In this document: positions 20,519 to 32,300 of the stretch, in pieces
Position numbering within the stretch: position 1 is the first letter of the stretch
Layout of the letters: each line of letters begins with the position of its first letter
Source: Microcyclospora pomicola
Taxonomy: Eukaryota; Ascomycota; Dothideomycetes; Capnodiales
NCBI GenBank assembly: GCA_002786065.1
Contig: NHNY01000003.1
Location: 1,116,001-1,180,000, forward strand
Length of the DNA: 64,000 bases
Direction: 5' to 3'
Notes under the pieces: model-generated
The model's database searches: none
Told to the model about the DNA's origin: nothing
Seen by the model: the letters and a program-made list of their open reading frames with translations, nothing else
Position numbers and translations under genes: made by a program

Positions 20519-23158
20519 TCACGGCTTCCTACGCTTGGCCCGACCATCTTCTTCGTCACCGAGTCCTCCGCTGGCTGTGCCTGCCCCACTACCAGCCGTT
20601 TCCTGCTCGGCGTCCCTCCACTCTGTGAACATCGCCTCGACGTCCTCGAACATCTCTCGGGTATCTGACACCAACCCATCCTCTCCAGGGTTGAACATAG
20701 CCGCGTTAGCCATGGTACGCATGACCTCCTTCTCCAGCTGCGTGATATTGACGATTGCTTTCGGGGGCATGAGATCGGCTGATCGTTCGAGCTCCATCAC
20801 GTTGCCGCTTTCTGCAGAGGCAGCAGCCGCGACGGCACGTCTGCCCGCCAGAAGTGCGCTTTTGATGCCTTTGAGATGCTGAGGGTGCTTGATGATCTCG
20901 CTGTAGCCCTCTGCCTTCTTGTTGCGAACCGCGCCCTGGAAGTAGACAGCATGCTTGTGGCTACTAATGTTCTCCATCAGAGTAGCCGAGGTCTTGTCAA
21001 AAACGCGGAACGCCGTAATCGTGGTCGAGCGTGGCGGAGGAGTAGCAGTATCATCAGCATCATCATCTGCGGCGGCTGCAGATGGACGACGTTTACGCTT
21101 GGTCGTATGCTGTGGTTGAGATTGCAATGTGCCGCGACGCTGCCGAGTCATCCGTCCAGAGGGCGTCGTGGCTGGTTCCGGCATCATATCGGAGTCGTCA
21201 GGCATTTCTGTCGGGGTCGAGGGCTCATTCTTGACTTGGCCTTTGCCGGATGGCTTATGGTCTGGATGTGCATTGGTACCGGCCACAGTACTGACGGAAT
21301 CGCTTCTCGTACGAGCACGTGTAGAACGATCTGCAACAGAGGACACGACACTGTGGGGGCTCTTGTTGCGATCTTTCCTGGGTCTCCCTCTTCTCGCCCC
21401 AGTTGAAGGGGCAGTCAAGAGTTCAGGCACAGTAGTAGATGCAAGCGGTCCCTGCTCTTTGGTATCGTTCCGCTCCAGTTTGGCATTCTTTGTAGAGCGG
21501 ACAGAACGAACTGGAGACTTGCGAGAAATCGTAGGACTGAGAGGCTCCACTTCCGGTCTGGTTGGGACGTTTGGAATTGCAATTGGCAGAGGGCGCCTTT
21601 CACTCTTCCACAATGGTCTTCTTGGAGCATCCCGAGGGGGCGTAGCAAGAGCAGCGACAATGTCAGATATCAAACGTGAATTCTGTTGCGGCACGGGTCT
21701 AGGACCGGTCGCCGGGGCCAGCGGATAATGCGGGTAGCCATGAGTACCCTGAGCATATGCTGAAGGCTGTATCTGGCGTGGGGTATTTGGGTGATACTGC
21801 TGCTGCTGCACGAGATGTTGTTGCTTCGCTGGCATGTTTCCTTGCTGCTTGGCGTCAAGGTAGAACGGTTGTAATTGATAGCCACCAGTATGCGATGGTT
21901 GCTGATGGGGCGGATACATTCCTGGTTGCATTGCCTGCTGAGCTTGATAGGAATGCCTGCGTTCGGTCAAATTCTGCTGGGTGTTCTGGTAGTAACCTGT
22001 TTGACCTGGCTGGTAGCCTTGCGGGGCATTCTCATTCCCTGCTGTGGGTCCTACAACACCCCTGTGAGGTGTTTGGTACGGCTGTTGAGAAAGCCCTGAT
22101 GGATTGCGCATGTTAGGCGAGGCAGTATGATGCACAGGCGACTGTGATATCTTCATTCCTGGAGCCGGTGGTGGCAATACTGGTCGAGGCGAAGATGATG
22201 GTCTGGACAAGGAACTTTGCAACTGTGGGCTAGCCATGGAAGCATGCCCATGTTGCGGAACGTATGACGATTGTGGCGATGGTACAGAGTGGTGAGCATA
22301 AGCCATTGGGCCACCCTGCGCCAGATGAGGCAATTGTGCTGATGATGGTCCTTTGGCTGGGTTTGCGTGGTGAGAGGATTGAGGCGTTGCATCAGAGAAT
22401 GAAGGCAATGGAGTGTTCGAAGACATTCGGCGATCAGGTGGCGCCGGGCTCGATTGCGTGTCATTTGCATGGTTAACCACAGTATCGATCCTGGCCTGAG
22501 GATATCTCTTGGGCACGGCATTCGTGTCCGAATCATGGACGGTGGCAGCGCCATTCGATTGAGAAGCTGCAGGTCGAGCGTGGTCATACCGTGCAATGCC
22601 TACTCCCATTTGAGATTGGGTTGGTGTTGATGGCATTGGACTTTGAATACCAGACAACGCACCCTGCTTTTGCGATATGCCATTGGCTTTGGCAATGTCC
22701 GGCCCTCCCACTTCGCGCGACAGAAGAGCATGTTTGCGTTCATATTCGCGAATCTCCTTGACCGTGTTTTCGCGATATCGAGCGTAGAGCTGTGCGACCA
22801 GCTGGGGGATCAGGTGAGAGTGCTGTGCCGCCTCTTGAACCGACGGCAGCGATGGACTGGCCGCCTTTCGCTTGCGAGATGCTGGAGACAGACTGCCATT
22901 GGCAAGTTGTTGATCCTTGTCCAGTTGGCGTTGCAGTTCATGTTTGACCTCGTCCTTTAATAAATCCAAATACAGCTGTCGCAGCGCGTCCGGGCCAAGT
23001 CGACCGACATCGTACGTCGGGTCGCTGCGTATGAGAGGGACGGAATTGAGCTGCTCGGAAATGCGAGAGAAGGTGGACGGGTTGACACCTTCAGCACGAA
23101 GAGCTTGAAAAAGCAAAAGCGACTCGAGCGGCGTGTAGGAGGTCGGAAGAGAGGTCAT
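20519..23158 (-). CDS. Bromodomain protein, Bdc1/Brd8-like NuA4 subunit
   Basis: A single uninterrupted exon for 879 residues. The N-terminal 140 residues are conserved-looking: SYTPLESLLLFQALRAEG, a SANT-like start, and a helix with LVAQLYARYRENTVKEIREY. A long Pro/Gln/Ser-rich linker (about 190-680) contains an AT-hook-like GARRGRPRKDR. The C-terminal 170 residues form a bromodomain: LMENISSHKHAVYFQGAVRN, GYSEIIKHPQHLKGIKSAL, and NAAMFNPGEDGLVSDTREM, where the Asn-Pro is near the acetyl-lysine pocket. This order matches Brd8/Bdc1, the bromodomain subunit of the NuA4 histone acetyltransferase complex. The nuclear role is inferred from the family. A generic bromodomain protein is the fallback. 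Confidence 0.75.
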   Translation of the reverse strand: MTSLPTSYTPLESLLLFQALRAEGVNPSTFSRISEQLNSVPLIRSDPTYDVGRLGPDALRQLYLDLLKDEVKHELQRQLDKDQQLANGSLSPASRKRKAASPSLPSVQEAAQHSHLIPQLVAQLYARYRENTVKEIREYERKHALLSREVGGPDIAKANGISQKQGALSGIQSPMPSTPTQSQMGVGIARYDHARPAASQSNGAATVHDSDTNAVPKRYPQARIDTVVNHANDTQSSPAPPDRRMSSNTPLPSFSDATPQSSHHANPAKGPSSAQLPHLAQGGPMAYAHHSVPSPQSSYVPQHGHASMASPQLQSSLSRPSSSPRPVLPPPAPGMKISQSPVHHTASPNMRNPSGLSQQPYQTPHRGVVGPTAGNENAPQGYQPGQTGYYQNTQQNLTERRHSYQAQQAMQPGMYPPHQQPSHTGGYQLQPFYLDAKQQGNMPAKQQHLVQQQQYHPNTPRQIQPSAYAQGTHGYPHYPLAPATGPRPVPQQNSRLISDIVAALATPPRDAPRRPLWKSERRPLPIAIPNVPTRPEVEPLSPTISRKSPVRSVRSTKNAKLERNDTKEQGPLASTTVPELLTAPSTGARRGRPRKDRNKSPHSVVSSVADRSTRARTRSDSVSTVAGTNAHPDHKPSGKGQVKNEPSTPTEMPDDSDMMPEPATTPSGRMTRQRRGTLQSQPQHTTKRKRRPSAAAADDDADDTATPPPRSTTITAFRVFDKTSATLMENISSHKHAVYFQGAVRNKKAEGYSEIIKHPQHLKGIKSALLAGRRAVAAAASAESGNVMELERSADLMPPKAIVNITQLEKEVMRTMANAAMFNPGEDGLVSDTREMFEDVEAMFTEWRDAEQETAGSGAGTASGGLGDEEDGRAKRRKP

Positions 23159-23829
23159 GAACGTGTGGTAAGAGGAGCCAGCCGTGCATGCGCCCGGCTG
23201 TGGAAGGAGTCGAGTGCGAGCCAGGGCGAAGAGAAAAGTGGTGGTGATGTGCTGTCAGTCATCCTCGAGCAGCCAGAAACGAGCGAGATTTCAGACCGAA
23301 AGATCGGACATGCTCACAGTTGGCCTGGAGGTGAGTTTGGCGATGGCGATGGCTGGGTGGTGAGGTTGATGATATTATGGTCGACCGTATGTCGCGTGTC
23401 TGTTCATTTGTGTACGTCGCGATGAATGAATAATGCGCCCGGGGCCTACGGAGGCCTACTATGACCAGCGGGCCGTCGTGAAGCGGCCGGTTGCCAGAAG
23501 TCGAAAACTGCATACGTCGATACCAAGATACCTCATCAAACAGGAGGTGAAACGTCGTAAACATCTCCTCACATAACATTCATCGTGACATCCATGTCTT
23601 ATAGTCGAATATCAGGATCATGGTTGACTACCATCAAGTAGGTATGGTTTTTAGATAGACAGTCTGGTCTCATACTGGCTCCGATTCTAGCAGGTCCAAT
23701 ACTCACGAGGAAATATCACATGCAAAGATACCTCGTAACACTCGTCCATCTATAAGGTAAGGTAGGGTATGGTATAGATGGTAACAGCATATTTACCTCG
23801 AATGATGCAGCTTCCATCTACAATATGTT
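23159..23829. other. Bromodomain gene upstream region
   Basis: About 670 bases upstream of the bromodomain gene. Contains GGTA/GGTAAGG-rich low-complexity patches near 23755-23780. No gene seen. Confidence 0.5.
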
Positions 23830-24057
23830 TCAATCCAACCTTTCCAAGTGCCGCCTCACCGTCTCATATACCATCTCGCCCCTTTCTTCGCGGTCGTTGA
23901 TGTATACGACCAGATCGCACCGAAGGCAGGCAGGTTGATTTCTCATACGGTCCAGCCGTTTGAACGACCTGATGGAGATCGTCACGCGCTTGTAGTGGGA
24001 TAGCTTGGTGGTTTCATTTGGCCCGAGACCCTGACATACCACCCCAACATTATACAC
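23830..24057 (-). CDS. Possible small basic protein, unknown
   Basis: An ORF of 75 residues from an ATG at 24057. It is rich in Arg and reads like protein in its second half (RCDLVVYINDREERGEMVYE), with GC-rich third codon positions. It would be divergent from the coiled-coil gene starting at 24253, with about 195 bases between. There is no recognised domain, and the first part could hide an intron (GTATGT near the start). It could be one exon of a longer gene or chance. Confidence 0.35.
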   Translation of the reverse strand: MYNVGVVCQGLGPNETTKLSHYKRVTISIRSFKRLDRMRNQPACLRCDLVVYINDREERGEMVYETVRRHLERLD

Positions 24058-24252
24058 ATCGATCCCCCCTCTACAGATACATGTCCTGACAACAGCACAT
24101 TCGATCCTCCCTTGTCGCTTGATACCGTCTATACGTGCTCGCCTGCTCGTCTATTGATACTCGTCGTTTTGTTTGGGTCATATCCCTGCTATCTGTGATC
24201 TGATCGAGCCATCCTCGCAAGTGGAGAGCTTCACCTTCCCATACCGCCTACC

Positions 24253-25008
24253 ATGGCCGACGCCCAGCTATCAGTGGAGGACAGCAACAACGGCGAGCAG
24301 CAGCAGACATTCCAGATCAAACCGCGGAGAACCCATCGTCCTGAATCGTAGGCTGCAATCATACCCCAACGACCACCGCAGATGGTGCTCACAACAAGCT
24401 TGTCTACAGGACCGTCGTCCAGAACTTCTCCGCCGACCTTGATTCCATGTTCGGCCTGAGCATCGTCGACGACCTGACGCACACTATCGAGCAGAAGTGA
24501 GCTTCCCCTGTCTCCCGTTCTTCCATGAGAAGCGCTCCGAGTTGTCCACCGAGCGCAAGCGCATCGTCCCCCAGAGATCCACCCAGCTGACAAGATCTCC
24601 TCTCCCCCTTCCAGGAAGTACACCGTCTCCACCTCCGAGCGCGAACTCGAGCTGCTCGAAGCCCGGTTACGCGAGACCGAAGCCCGGCTGGCCCGCGTCT
24701 CCAACTCGCGGCACAGCTCACCCTCACGAGCGCCACCGCCTCCGCCGCCCACGTCCGCTCCGCCTCCACAGCCCCAGCAACACCCCCTGGCGCAACGACC
24801 CACATACCCAGACTCCCGACCCCCGACCGCGCCGCGACCACAAAGCAAGCGAGCACCTGACACCCAGACGTTGATGCAAGGCATGCCAGGCGCACTGCCT
24901 CCAGATCATCCCCCGCCGGAACCTCCCAGGTTCGCTGCTGGTGCAGGGAACAGCAACGAGTATGTGATGGTCGAGCGAGGCGGGGCGCGGGAGCGGGGAT
25001 ATGCTTGA
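24253..25008 (+). CDS. Small coiled-coil protein with Pro-rich C-terminus
   Basis: Three exons: 24253-24347, about 24410-24496 and 24615-25008, giving about 191 residues. The second intron (GTGAGC to CCAG) is clear. The first has alternative acceptors at 24380 and 24409; only the second keeps frame with the GTAGGC donor. The core is NFSADLDSMFGLSIVDDLTH followed by a coiled coil with SERELELLEARLRETEARLA. Then comes a Pro/Gln-rich disordered region and a conserved-looking end (NEYVMVERGG). No enzymatic motif or membrane segment. I do not recognise the family. The pattern fits a small complex subunit. Confidence 0.6.
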
Positions 25009-26340
25009 TTGATTGATGCCTACAGGCTGGGGGTGTGACGAATTGCACAGAAGTAAGCGGGTCGGATGGGCGGATGTGTGAGCACGACGCAATTCACCAA
25101 TATATCATGACCCATGCATGGAGCCCGGATGCTTTCCTCCTTGAGATCAGCGGGAACGGGTCCAGACTCAAGGCAGCAAAGCAAGGGCAGGTGCTGCTGG
25201 CGGTAGAAGGGATGCGAGGCGATATCAGGAGCGCAGACACCACCATTCTCACCATGGAAGCAAGCCTCAAGAGCGCCCGCTGAGGTCTTCTTCCAATACC
25301 CCCATTTCGTTTCTGATTTCGTTGCTACCAGCAGCAGCGTCAACCATCTCGCCATACTTGCATTTCAACCTTTGCGTTGAGCTGCGTTCACTCACGCGCG
25401 GTTCATTATTCATCATTAGCTAGCTCAGATCAGTACTTTATATACCCTTTCTCAATATCCGCTAACGTTCCAAGACTACCTCGAAACTTTCCTTCTTCCC
25501 TTGCTTTGATGATCTCAGGAGAGAGATCTGCTTCGTCGTGGAATGTAGTTGCTATAAACCAGCCCCCACCGTGTCAGCAGGCTCACCTCGCAATGTGTCT
25601 TGTGGAAATGCGATCTAGAGGTTTGAGTGCCTCGGGCAGTTCAATATATACCTCAAGGTAAGGTAGGTGTGTGAGCATGGGTGCTGCGAAGGTTTCTTCC
25701 TGCTGCGTGTGACTGAGACTCGAGCTGGGAGTGGAACACAACATGCGTGCTCGTTAGACACAGAGATAATACGTGCATTGCTTAATGCATACACTGCAGA
25801 TATAGAACTTATGACCTTCGATCCTCAAGGTCCATGTAGACGTTGACACAGATCACGCAGATTCTTTGTAGTCCTCGTCGCCAAACCGATATTCGTCTAC
25901 CCTGTCGACCAGCCGTAGAAGATTCTGGTCGATGTGGAGAGAGGATGCGGAGATGCGAGACTCGCGAGAAGCTGAAGGTGATCTTCGAGGGGAACGAATT
26001 ACTTGAGTACTGTCTTATGCTGGTTTTGAATCACTGTATGAAATGGAATTGTTCGTGTTTGCATCAACTCTGCGGGTTGGCTGTGTTGAGTCAGTTTGAG
26101 TCATATCGATCGTCCCATTGCAATGTGGAAGAGTCTGGAAGGAATGGGGAAACACAAGGGCTGTGATGAGTACATGGCATACGCGATACTGATGGTGAAT
26201 GGACGTTTTGGCATTCACAGATCTGTTGAACTATGTGGTCCCTAAGCCTCCGTCATACCGACTTCGTCCTCCTGAACACAAACACTCCCTGCTCAGCCAC
26301 ATGATGCTCCTGCATGAGCTCGCTTGAGTCTCAAGATCCC
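25009..26340. other. Convergent intergenic region
   Basis: About 1.3 kb between the coiled-coil gene and the BLOC-1 subunit gene, which point toward each other. Open stretches are short and unconvincing. Confidence 0.5.
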
Positions 26341-26781
26341 TCATCCCCTCCACCGACTCCCGCCACTCGCGCTCTCCTCCTCCCCCTCCATCTCACCCCC
26401 CTCCATCTGTCTCAACATATCCTCCAGCACCAGAAAGTCACGCTCCAGCATCTCCGCCCAATTCTGCACATCCCCGCCCTGCTTCAAACCCGTGAAGGCC
26501 TTGTCGACCTCGCGCTGGAGCTTAGCGGTCTCGCGCGCCAGGCCGGCGGTCGATGTCTTCAGCTCGTTCTCTTGCTTGGTGAGCACGGCGGAGTTGGCGT
26601 GCAGGTCTGTGGCGAGGGATTGGTGGGTGGCGGCGAAGCTGCTGCCAGTGGCGGAGAGAGAGGCGAGGATCGCGGCACGGGAGTCGGTGGAGGCAGAGGT
26701 GGGGGCGGAAGGGTCGAGGGAGGGGACGATGGTGGAGGGAGCGGTGGAGGAGGGGGTGGTGGAGGTGTTGGCGGAAGACAT
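26341..26781 (-). CDS. BLOC-1 subunit 1 (BLS1/GCN5L1-like)
   Basis: A single exon, 146 residues. After a Ser/Thr-rich start (residues 1-35) it is helical, with a coiled coil over about 60-125. The family signature is the C-terminal stretch LKQGGDVQNWAEMLERDF followed by LVLEDMLRQ, matching the GDVENWA-E-D pattern of BLOC1S1. BLOC-1 acts in endosomal and lysosome-related trafficking, and in fungi as BLOC-1 on endosomes. No membrane segment, consistent with a cytosolic subunit. The Gly/Glu-rich tail is not conserved in the family. Confidence 0.75.
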   Translation of the reverse strand: MSSANTSTTPSSTAPSTIVPSLDPSAPTSASTDSRAAILASLSATGSSFAATHQSLATDLHANSAVLTKQENELKTSTAGLARETAKLQREVDKAFTGLKQGGDVQNWAEMLERDFLVLEDMLRQMEGGEMEGEEESASGGSRWRG

Positions 26782-29323
26782 TCTGGGGCTTGATGCTTGA
26801 TAACCCTTTGAGGAAGGTGGTATGATCGAGTGGGAGAAGATGAGAAAAGTGGTTTAGATCATGCAGAGAGAGGTTTGAGAACGATCTGACCCATGCGTAG
26901 ATGAAGCGAGCTTGAGTGTGTAAGCACCTCCGGCCTTGCAACATACACGGGCACATGATACAGCCACTGAAAATGTGCTTGGCGAGATCGCAGCTGGAGT
27001 GTGGCAGCTCTGACGTGTTTACTGCTGTGTACCTGCAGTAGCTCCACTTAGAGAAGGAGAGCTGATACTGCTGAGGTATGTCACGCCGTGACTCCAGAAT
27101 GGCATGCTCGAGTCTTTCATGAACGGCGTCCGATGGATGTTTGTAACTTGAGTGGACTGTTGATATGCCGAATCATTGTGAAGACGCCGAGAAGACGCGA
27201 AACCACCTCTAGAATAGCTTCTCAGCATGACCGTGTGGAGTATGGCAGAGACTGAATCGGAGAGGAAAAGGTGCTGAGCCTTGAAAGTGGGAAGTGTTCA
27301 TGTCTATAGGCTTGACAATGTCTGAGACGTTTTTGTCCATTTGAAACGAAAGCCAAGGAAGGTCCGCGCAGCTTCTGTTCTGTAATCAATTGAGCCGATG
27401 TACGTGGAAGTTAAAGCCTGCTGAAATAGCTGTGTGAGTTGGGTGGTAGATTCTGCATCGTGTAGTGATCGATCGAGGCATCAAGTATGTATGCTGGGCG
27501 ATCAGTTGCAATGGGCAGTCGTACGGTCATCGTGTACGTTGTACACCCCCAGGGAGCAAGAGCCCATTCAGTCTCTGTTCATACCCGAAGCAGAGCTATG
27601 AGAACGGTCACTTGGCCTGTACAATTGGTCCTGAGCAATAACCCGAGACGAACGAGGTGGAGTTTGTTCAGCAGATGAAGCAGGAAGCCATCTCAATGGA
27701 GCACTGCAGTACTGGTAGAACCATGGCCCGTGCGTGTTTTACTGAAGTTCAACCCATGGACGTGATGGCCCAACCTCACCTCTCTTGCTAGGTACCTTAC
27801 TTGATACAGAACTTATACTACATGTCTAAGACGCGCCCCGTGTCTTCACGCGTTCTATCATCGCTGGCATGCGGTCGTACCCTCATTAACCGAGCAGATA
27901 CTCCTCAGACTCCGCCTCATGATGGATATCCATTCTTTGGCTCAAGAACAGGCTTCAGCTTGGTGGTCACCAGCGTCCTTCGCTTGCCACGTTACTGCAC
28001 ATGTGGCACGCTAGAACTAGAGAACTGACGCTTATACAAGCGACGGTCATATCAAATTTTTCTATCGTACAGGCTGTAGAGCGAAACACGCTCTCTACAT
28101 CCCGAAATCGAGATCTTGTCCTGTTGCAGTGGTTCATAAAGTGGAGCAGGAGAGAAAAGTAGGTCGTCGCGAGCAATTGTCAGGGAGCTAGACGTTTAGC
28201 TTACCATGACAATCGCAGAAGTCTCTGTGTATGGAGCCATATCTCGAACGACAACCCAAGGAAACACTGATGACTCTGTATATCGGTCCGTGTTATGCGC
28301 AAGTTCTATTGCCATCTGGTGGATATCGAAGGCACGATCGAGTCGACCTAAGCTGAAGTGAGCCTGATACAGCCCAGCGGCGAGAAAGCTGGAAAGGTGG
28401 AGGCTGCAGTGGTACCATAAGACAGGTACAGGCTGATTCCCCTGACGTGTGCATGTTCTAAGGCGCGTGCTACCAGGACACACGAGGCTGCTGTTGAGCT
28501 GCTCTGGTATGCGTGGCACCAATACTGCGCTATGCTTCCTTCAGAATTTCAGCTGCATCGATGATTCTTGGTAAAGACTAAATGTACAGCCAAGTTTCAT
28601 GTCGTACCTGATCCAACGAACACAGTCGCGGAAACGTTAGTGAACATGCTCGACAGGCAAAGCAGTGTGGCACACTCCATGGCGGCTTATTCTTGCCGTG
28701 AACTTCCGATTGCTCGCATAATTCTTCTCCCTTGGCACCGGATGGTGGGTCTGTATCACGACGATCAAGTCGAGACGGTAGACTCATCGTATCCGTGAAT
28801 GATGAGGATGATTGATGTAGGATCAGACATGTGAGAGACTCACAGTCGTTGGTCGATGTGTCAATGGCCATGCACTGCAGCGTGTTACCCCACAGCCAGC
28901 AGCAGCAAGCACTATAGCACGGCATTAGCGCGCCATGGTCATATGCTAATTTTGGCGTCTGGCATCGCCCGGATTGGCGGAATTTATTGTCGAACCTACT
29001 CCCTCGTCTGCCTTTCGTGTACGCGTGCGCTGAACGACATTGTCCCAATCCGTCGACCTTGATCCGATCGCCATATACGCGCTGTCGTATGCTAATGCCC
29101 TCCCTCCATATGCTACCTTTGTTTGTCGCCGTAAGCCACACAAGCTACAGCTCCTTTGACGAGTGAACCATACTCAGGCCGGCGCTGCAAGAACACCTTA
29201 AGAACCTGACGGAACAAGCATATCTGCAATGAAACCACACAGACCGCGCAGAGAACCGACTCTGATGTAGTGAAGAGATTGCTCCCTGTGCAGCAATCCG
29301 TTTCTTTGTGACCATCTTCGATC
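26782..29323. other. Long divergent intergenic region
   Basis: About 2.5 kb between BLS1 (minus) and the GAS2-domain gene (plus), the largest gene-free block before the 3' end of the window. Several short ORFs lack protein character. One stretch at 28196-28522 may be a gene remnant (listed). Confidence 0.5.
28196..28400 (-). pseudogene. Possible remnant of a helical (regulator-like) gene
   Basis: The minus strand reads FLAAGLYQAHFSLGRLDRAF and then HQMAIELAHNTD, which looks like a helical repeat or the middle region of a fungal regulator. The flanking sequence does not continue it in any frame. Weak evidence: either a decayed gene or chance. Confidence 0.2.
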
Positions 29324-32300
29324 ATGGCGATGCCAGATCCGACCATGAATCTGGCGATGCTCCCGTCCGCCCAAGCAAGCCAACATTATCAATCCACCTC
29401 ACACGTACCACCCCGTGCCGCACGCGACTTCGATCCTCTTTTACGCGACTTGTCCCCCACCTCGACCTTGCGACTCTTCGCTTCCGCGCCTCAATCTTCA
29501 GACTTCGAGTATGGGACCACCTCAGATCTGACAGGTACCTCTGCATCTCAACGAGCACTCGGCTCACAGGCTGCTCAACTTTGTCTAAGCCTACGATCGT
29601 GGGCAAGAGAGCTGGAAGCGTGGAAGTGGCCAGGGACATTTAAAATACCTGAGCCAACGCGAAAGAAGCTGCGCAGATCCAGCATCAGCCCGGATAATGT
29701 GTCAGCTGCGCGAGAGGCAATAGATGGCGTCGATTCCACAAAAGAGAGTGATTACTGGGGCAGTATTCCAGCTACAGTGGTGCAGCAACACGAGCGTAGG
29801 ATCGCCGAGATCACAGAACAGGTGGATACGATACAGGTGGAGGAGTTGAAAGACTACGTGCTCTCGGCACACCAGCGAACAGGCCCGAGTTCCAAATCTC
29901 GGGTGGCTGTGGGTGCGTCGGACTTGCGCCGCCTAGACGACTTTACAGCTGTGGTCACAGCCACCATACTACAAGCTCTCCCATATCTATCAAAGGTCAA
30001 TCGGCTCTTGAACATCTGGACCATCCGCTTGACTGTCTGCAAAAGGGCTCCTTCCTACATCAATGATTTGAAACTTGCTCAACACGATCTCGACAACGAC
30101 TGGGCGTTGGTCAGAGAGGGTGCCGCTGCTCTCAAGACCAGCCAGAGCGCCATGTTGAATCGAGAAACCATGCACGAGTTGAAAGGGGTGATGGAAGGCC
30201 ACATTAGAAGTTTGGGCCGACGATTGGACCGTTTCCTCGATGAGCTCGAAGGTCAAGACGACGCGGTGCCAGATTCTTGGATCGACGATTTTGAATTGCT
30301 CGAATCCGCTTATGGTGAATGGGTGGTCGAGGCCGAGAAGAAGGTACTGGAAGAGGAGTGGCGCCAGCTTCACGACATCAAGTACATGACTTCAATCGTG
30401 GAAGAGGTGCCTGTCCATGGAGCGGACGAGCTGTCAGCGCCGTCTTCACCACAGACTTCTCTTACTGATGGAATACTCGATGCATCAAGAGACGTCCCCA
30501 GCCCTGGCCGGGTTCGACCCAAGCATGTTCCTATTATCATTGATTATGAACGGGATGGGAAACTCTACGATCCTGAGTTGGTCGAAATTGTCAAGAACGA
30601 GATTGATTCGCCACCCTTAGCAACGACCGCAACTAAGGGAAGCGCGAGTCCGCCGATGCCGAGCATCAAGAAACGCACCGCTTTCCTCAAGGCGGAAATT
30701 GAGCGAGCAGAATCATTACAGAAGCAAGTCAAGTCGCCCGTGCGCTCGTTCGAACATGCTAGCAATGCATTCACCCGCCTGTTCAAGAAAGATCGGTCTC
30801 CAGACGACAAAGCGAGACAAACTTCAGTCAATCTGCCGCTCACTCGCAGTACGAGTGGTCAAGGCCCTATGCAGGGCGCTGAGCGTGGTCGAACCATCTC
30901 GGCCCCCGTGGCTGCTGCTATTGCAGGGCTGGATAGTGCCAGCGCAAAACACTCAAGTCCAAACACTCGCTCACCTACTAGTCCGCCAACGATCCCCGCA
31001 GGCCGCAGTAATGGAAAGGGTGGGTTCTTCAATCGACGCAGAGTATCGAACGAAAAGCGGCAAGACGTACCGCGCGACTATGTTGACCTGCCAGGCGGCC
31101 CTCCTCGAAGCGTGACGTCCTCCGGACAAAGCTCGCCAACGGTGCCGGCCGCGCCAAATTATCCACCCACCAGTCACCTTCAGACCTCATATCCGCAGAG
31201 GGTCTCGTCCTTACCGCAAAGTCCGACATCAAATGAAGCCGCACTGTCCGAGAATTGGCCTCTCGCGTCCCGCTCAGCCCCAGAGTCAGATCGTGTTGGC
31301 CCGCTGTTGAGAGATACAGCGTCGATGTCTGACATGAAGCTTCCTCGGGGTGCTATTGCAAGCGAGCATTTTCACGACACGTTTATTCAATCACTGCCAA
31401 GCCACCTGGAAGAGCACACCGGCGTGAATCATGCGACAGCCAGCGATCCTGCGTATGATCATCATCAGGAAGACGAGAATCTCCCCGTGCAATCTCGTTC
31501 AGAAGGCAAAGAGAGTCCTGTCTTGGGCGCGCATGACCCTGGACGAAACGTTCCAAGACAAGAGACGGGAAGCCCTGAGGGCATGTATATCAATCTTTCG
31601 AAGGTGACAACACCAGTCATGGACGATCAATCCGAACACTTTGACGCCACCCCAAACTCAATCGCTTCAGGAGTGTCGCCTGGGGAGATTCGCAGCGCCA
31701 GTAGTATTGGCTACTTTTCTGTTCAGGCTTCACCAGCACTCTCACGCCTTTCTAGTACTGATGACGCCGATCAAGTGAGACGACGACGACGGCAGTCCGC
31801 CTCAGCCATCAGCCCCACCGTGATGGAAGTCGTGATCCCACACTCACGGAGAGGATCCGTCCATAGCCAACCTTTGCCGTTGCTGAAGCGCGCATCCACA
31901 ACCAGCATAGAGTCGCACTTGCGATCCGAGTTGAGGGCCGTGAACATCAGGCCTCGAAAGAGTGACAGTGCTCTTCTCGCGCTTTCGGGATTTGACTCGC
32001 CTTCTCGCTCACCAACAGGATCGTTGACGTCGCCTAAGCTGCTCAGCTCTATGAGGAATCGATCGCAGAGTTCGAGCTCCCGAGAGTCCGACGACACCAA
32101 ACTAGAGTCATTCCCATCACCACCGACAAGGACGCCGAGCGGTGCAGACAGCCCCGTCTCTCCTGGCAGAGTGTTTGGCACAACACCGATGACCACCAGC
32201 TCAAGTCCTGTCTTGGGACTCGGCATCAATCATTCACCAAGCTCTTCAGCTGATGAGGACCCGTTGAATTCCGTCATTCATAAAAATCGATCGCAACAGG

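Noticed and set aside
24231-25092. Minus-strand frames opposite the small coiled-coil gene
   Set aside because: Arg/Gly/Trp-rich translations typical of the complement of Pro/Ser-rich coding sequence.
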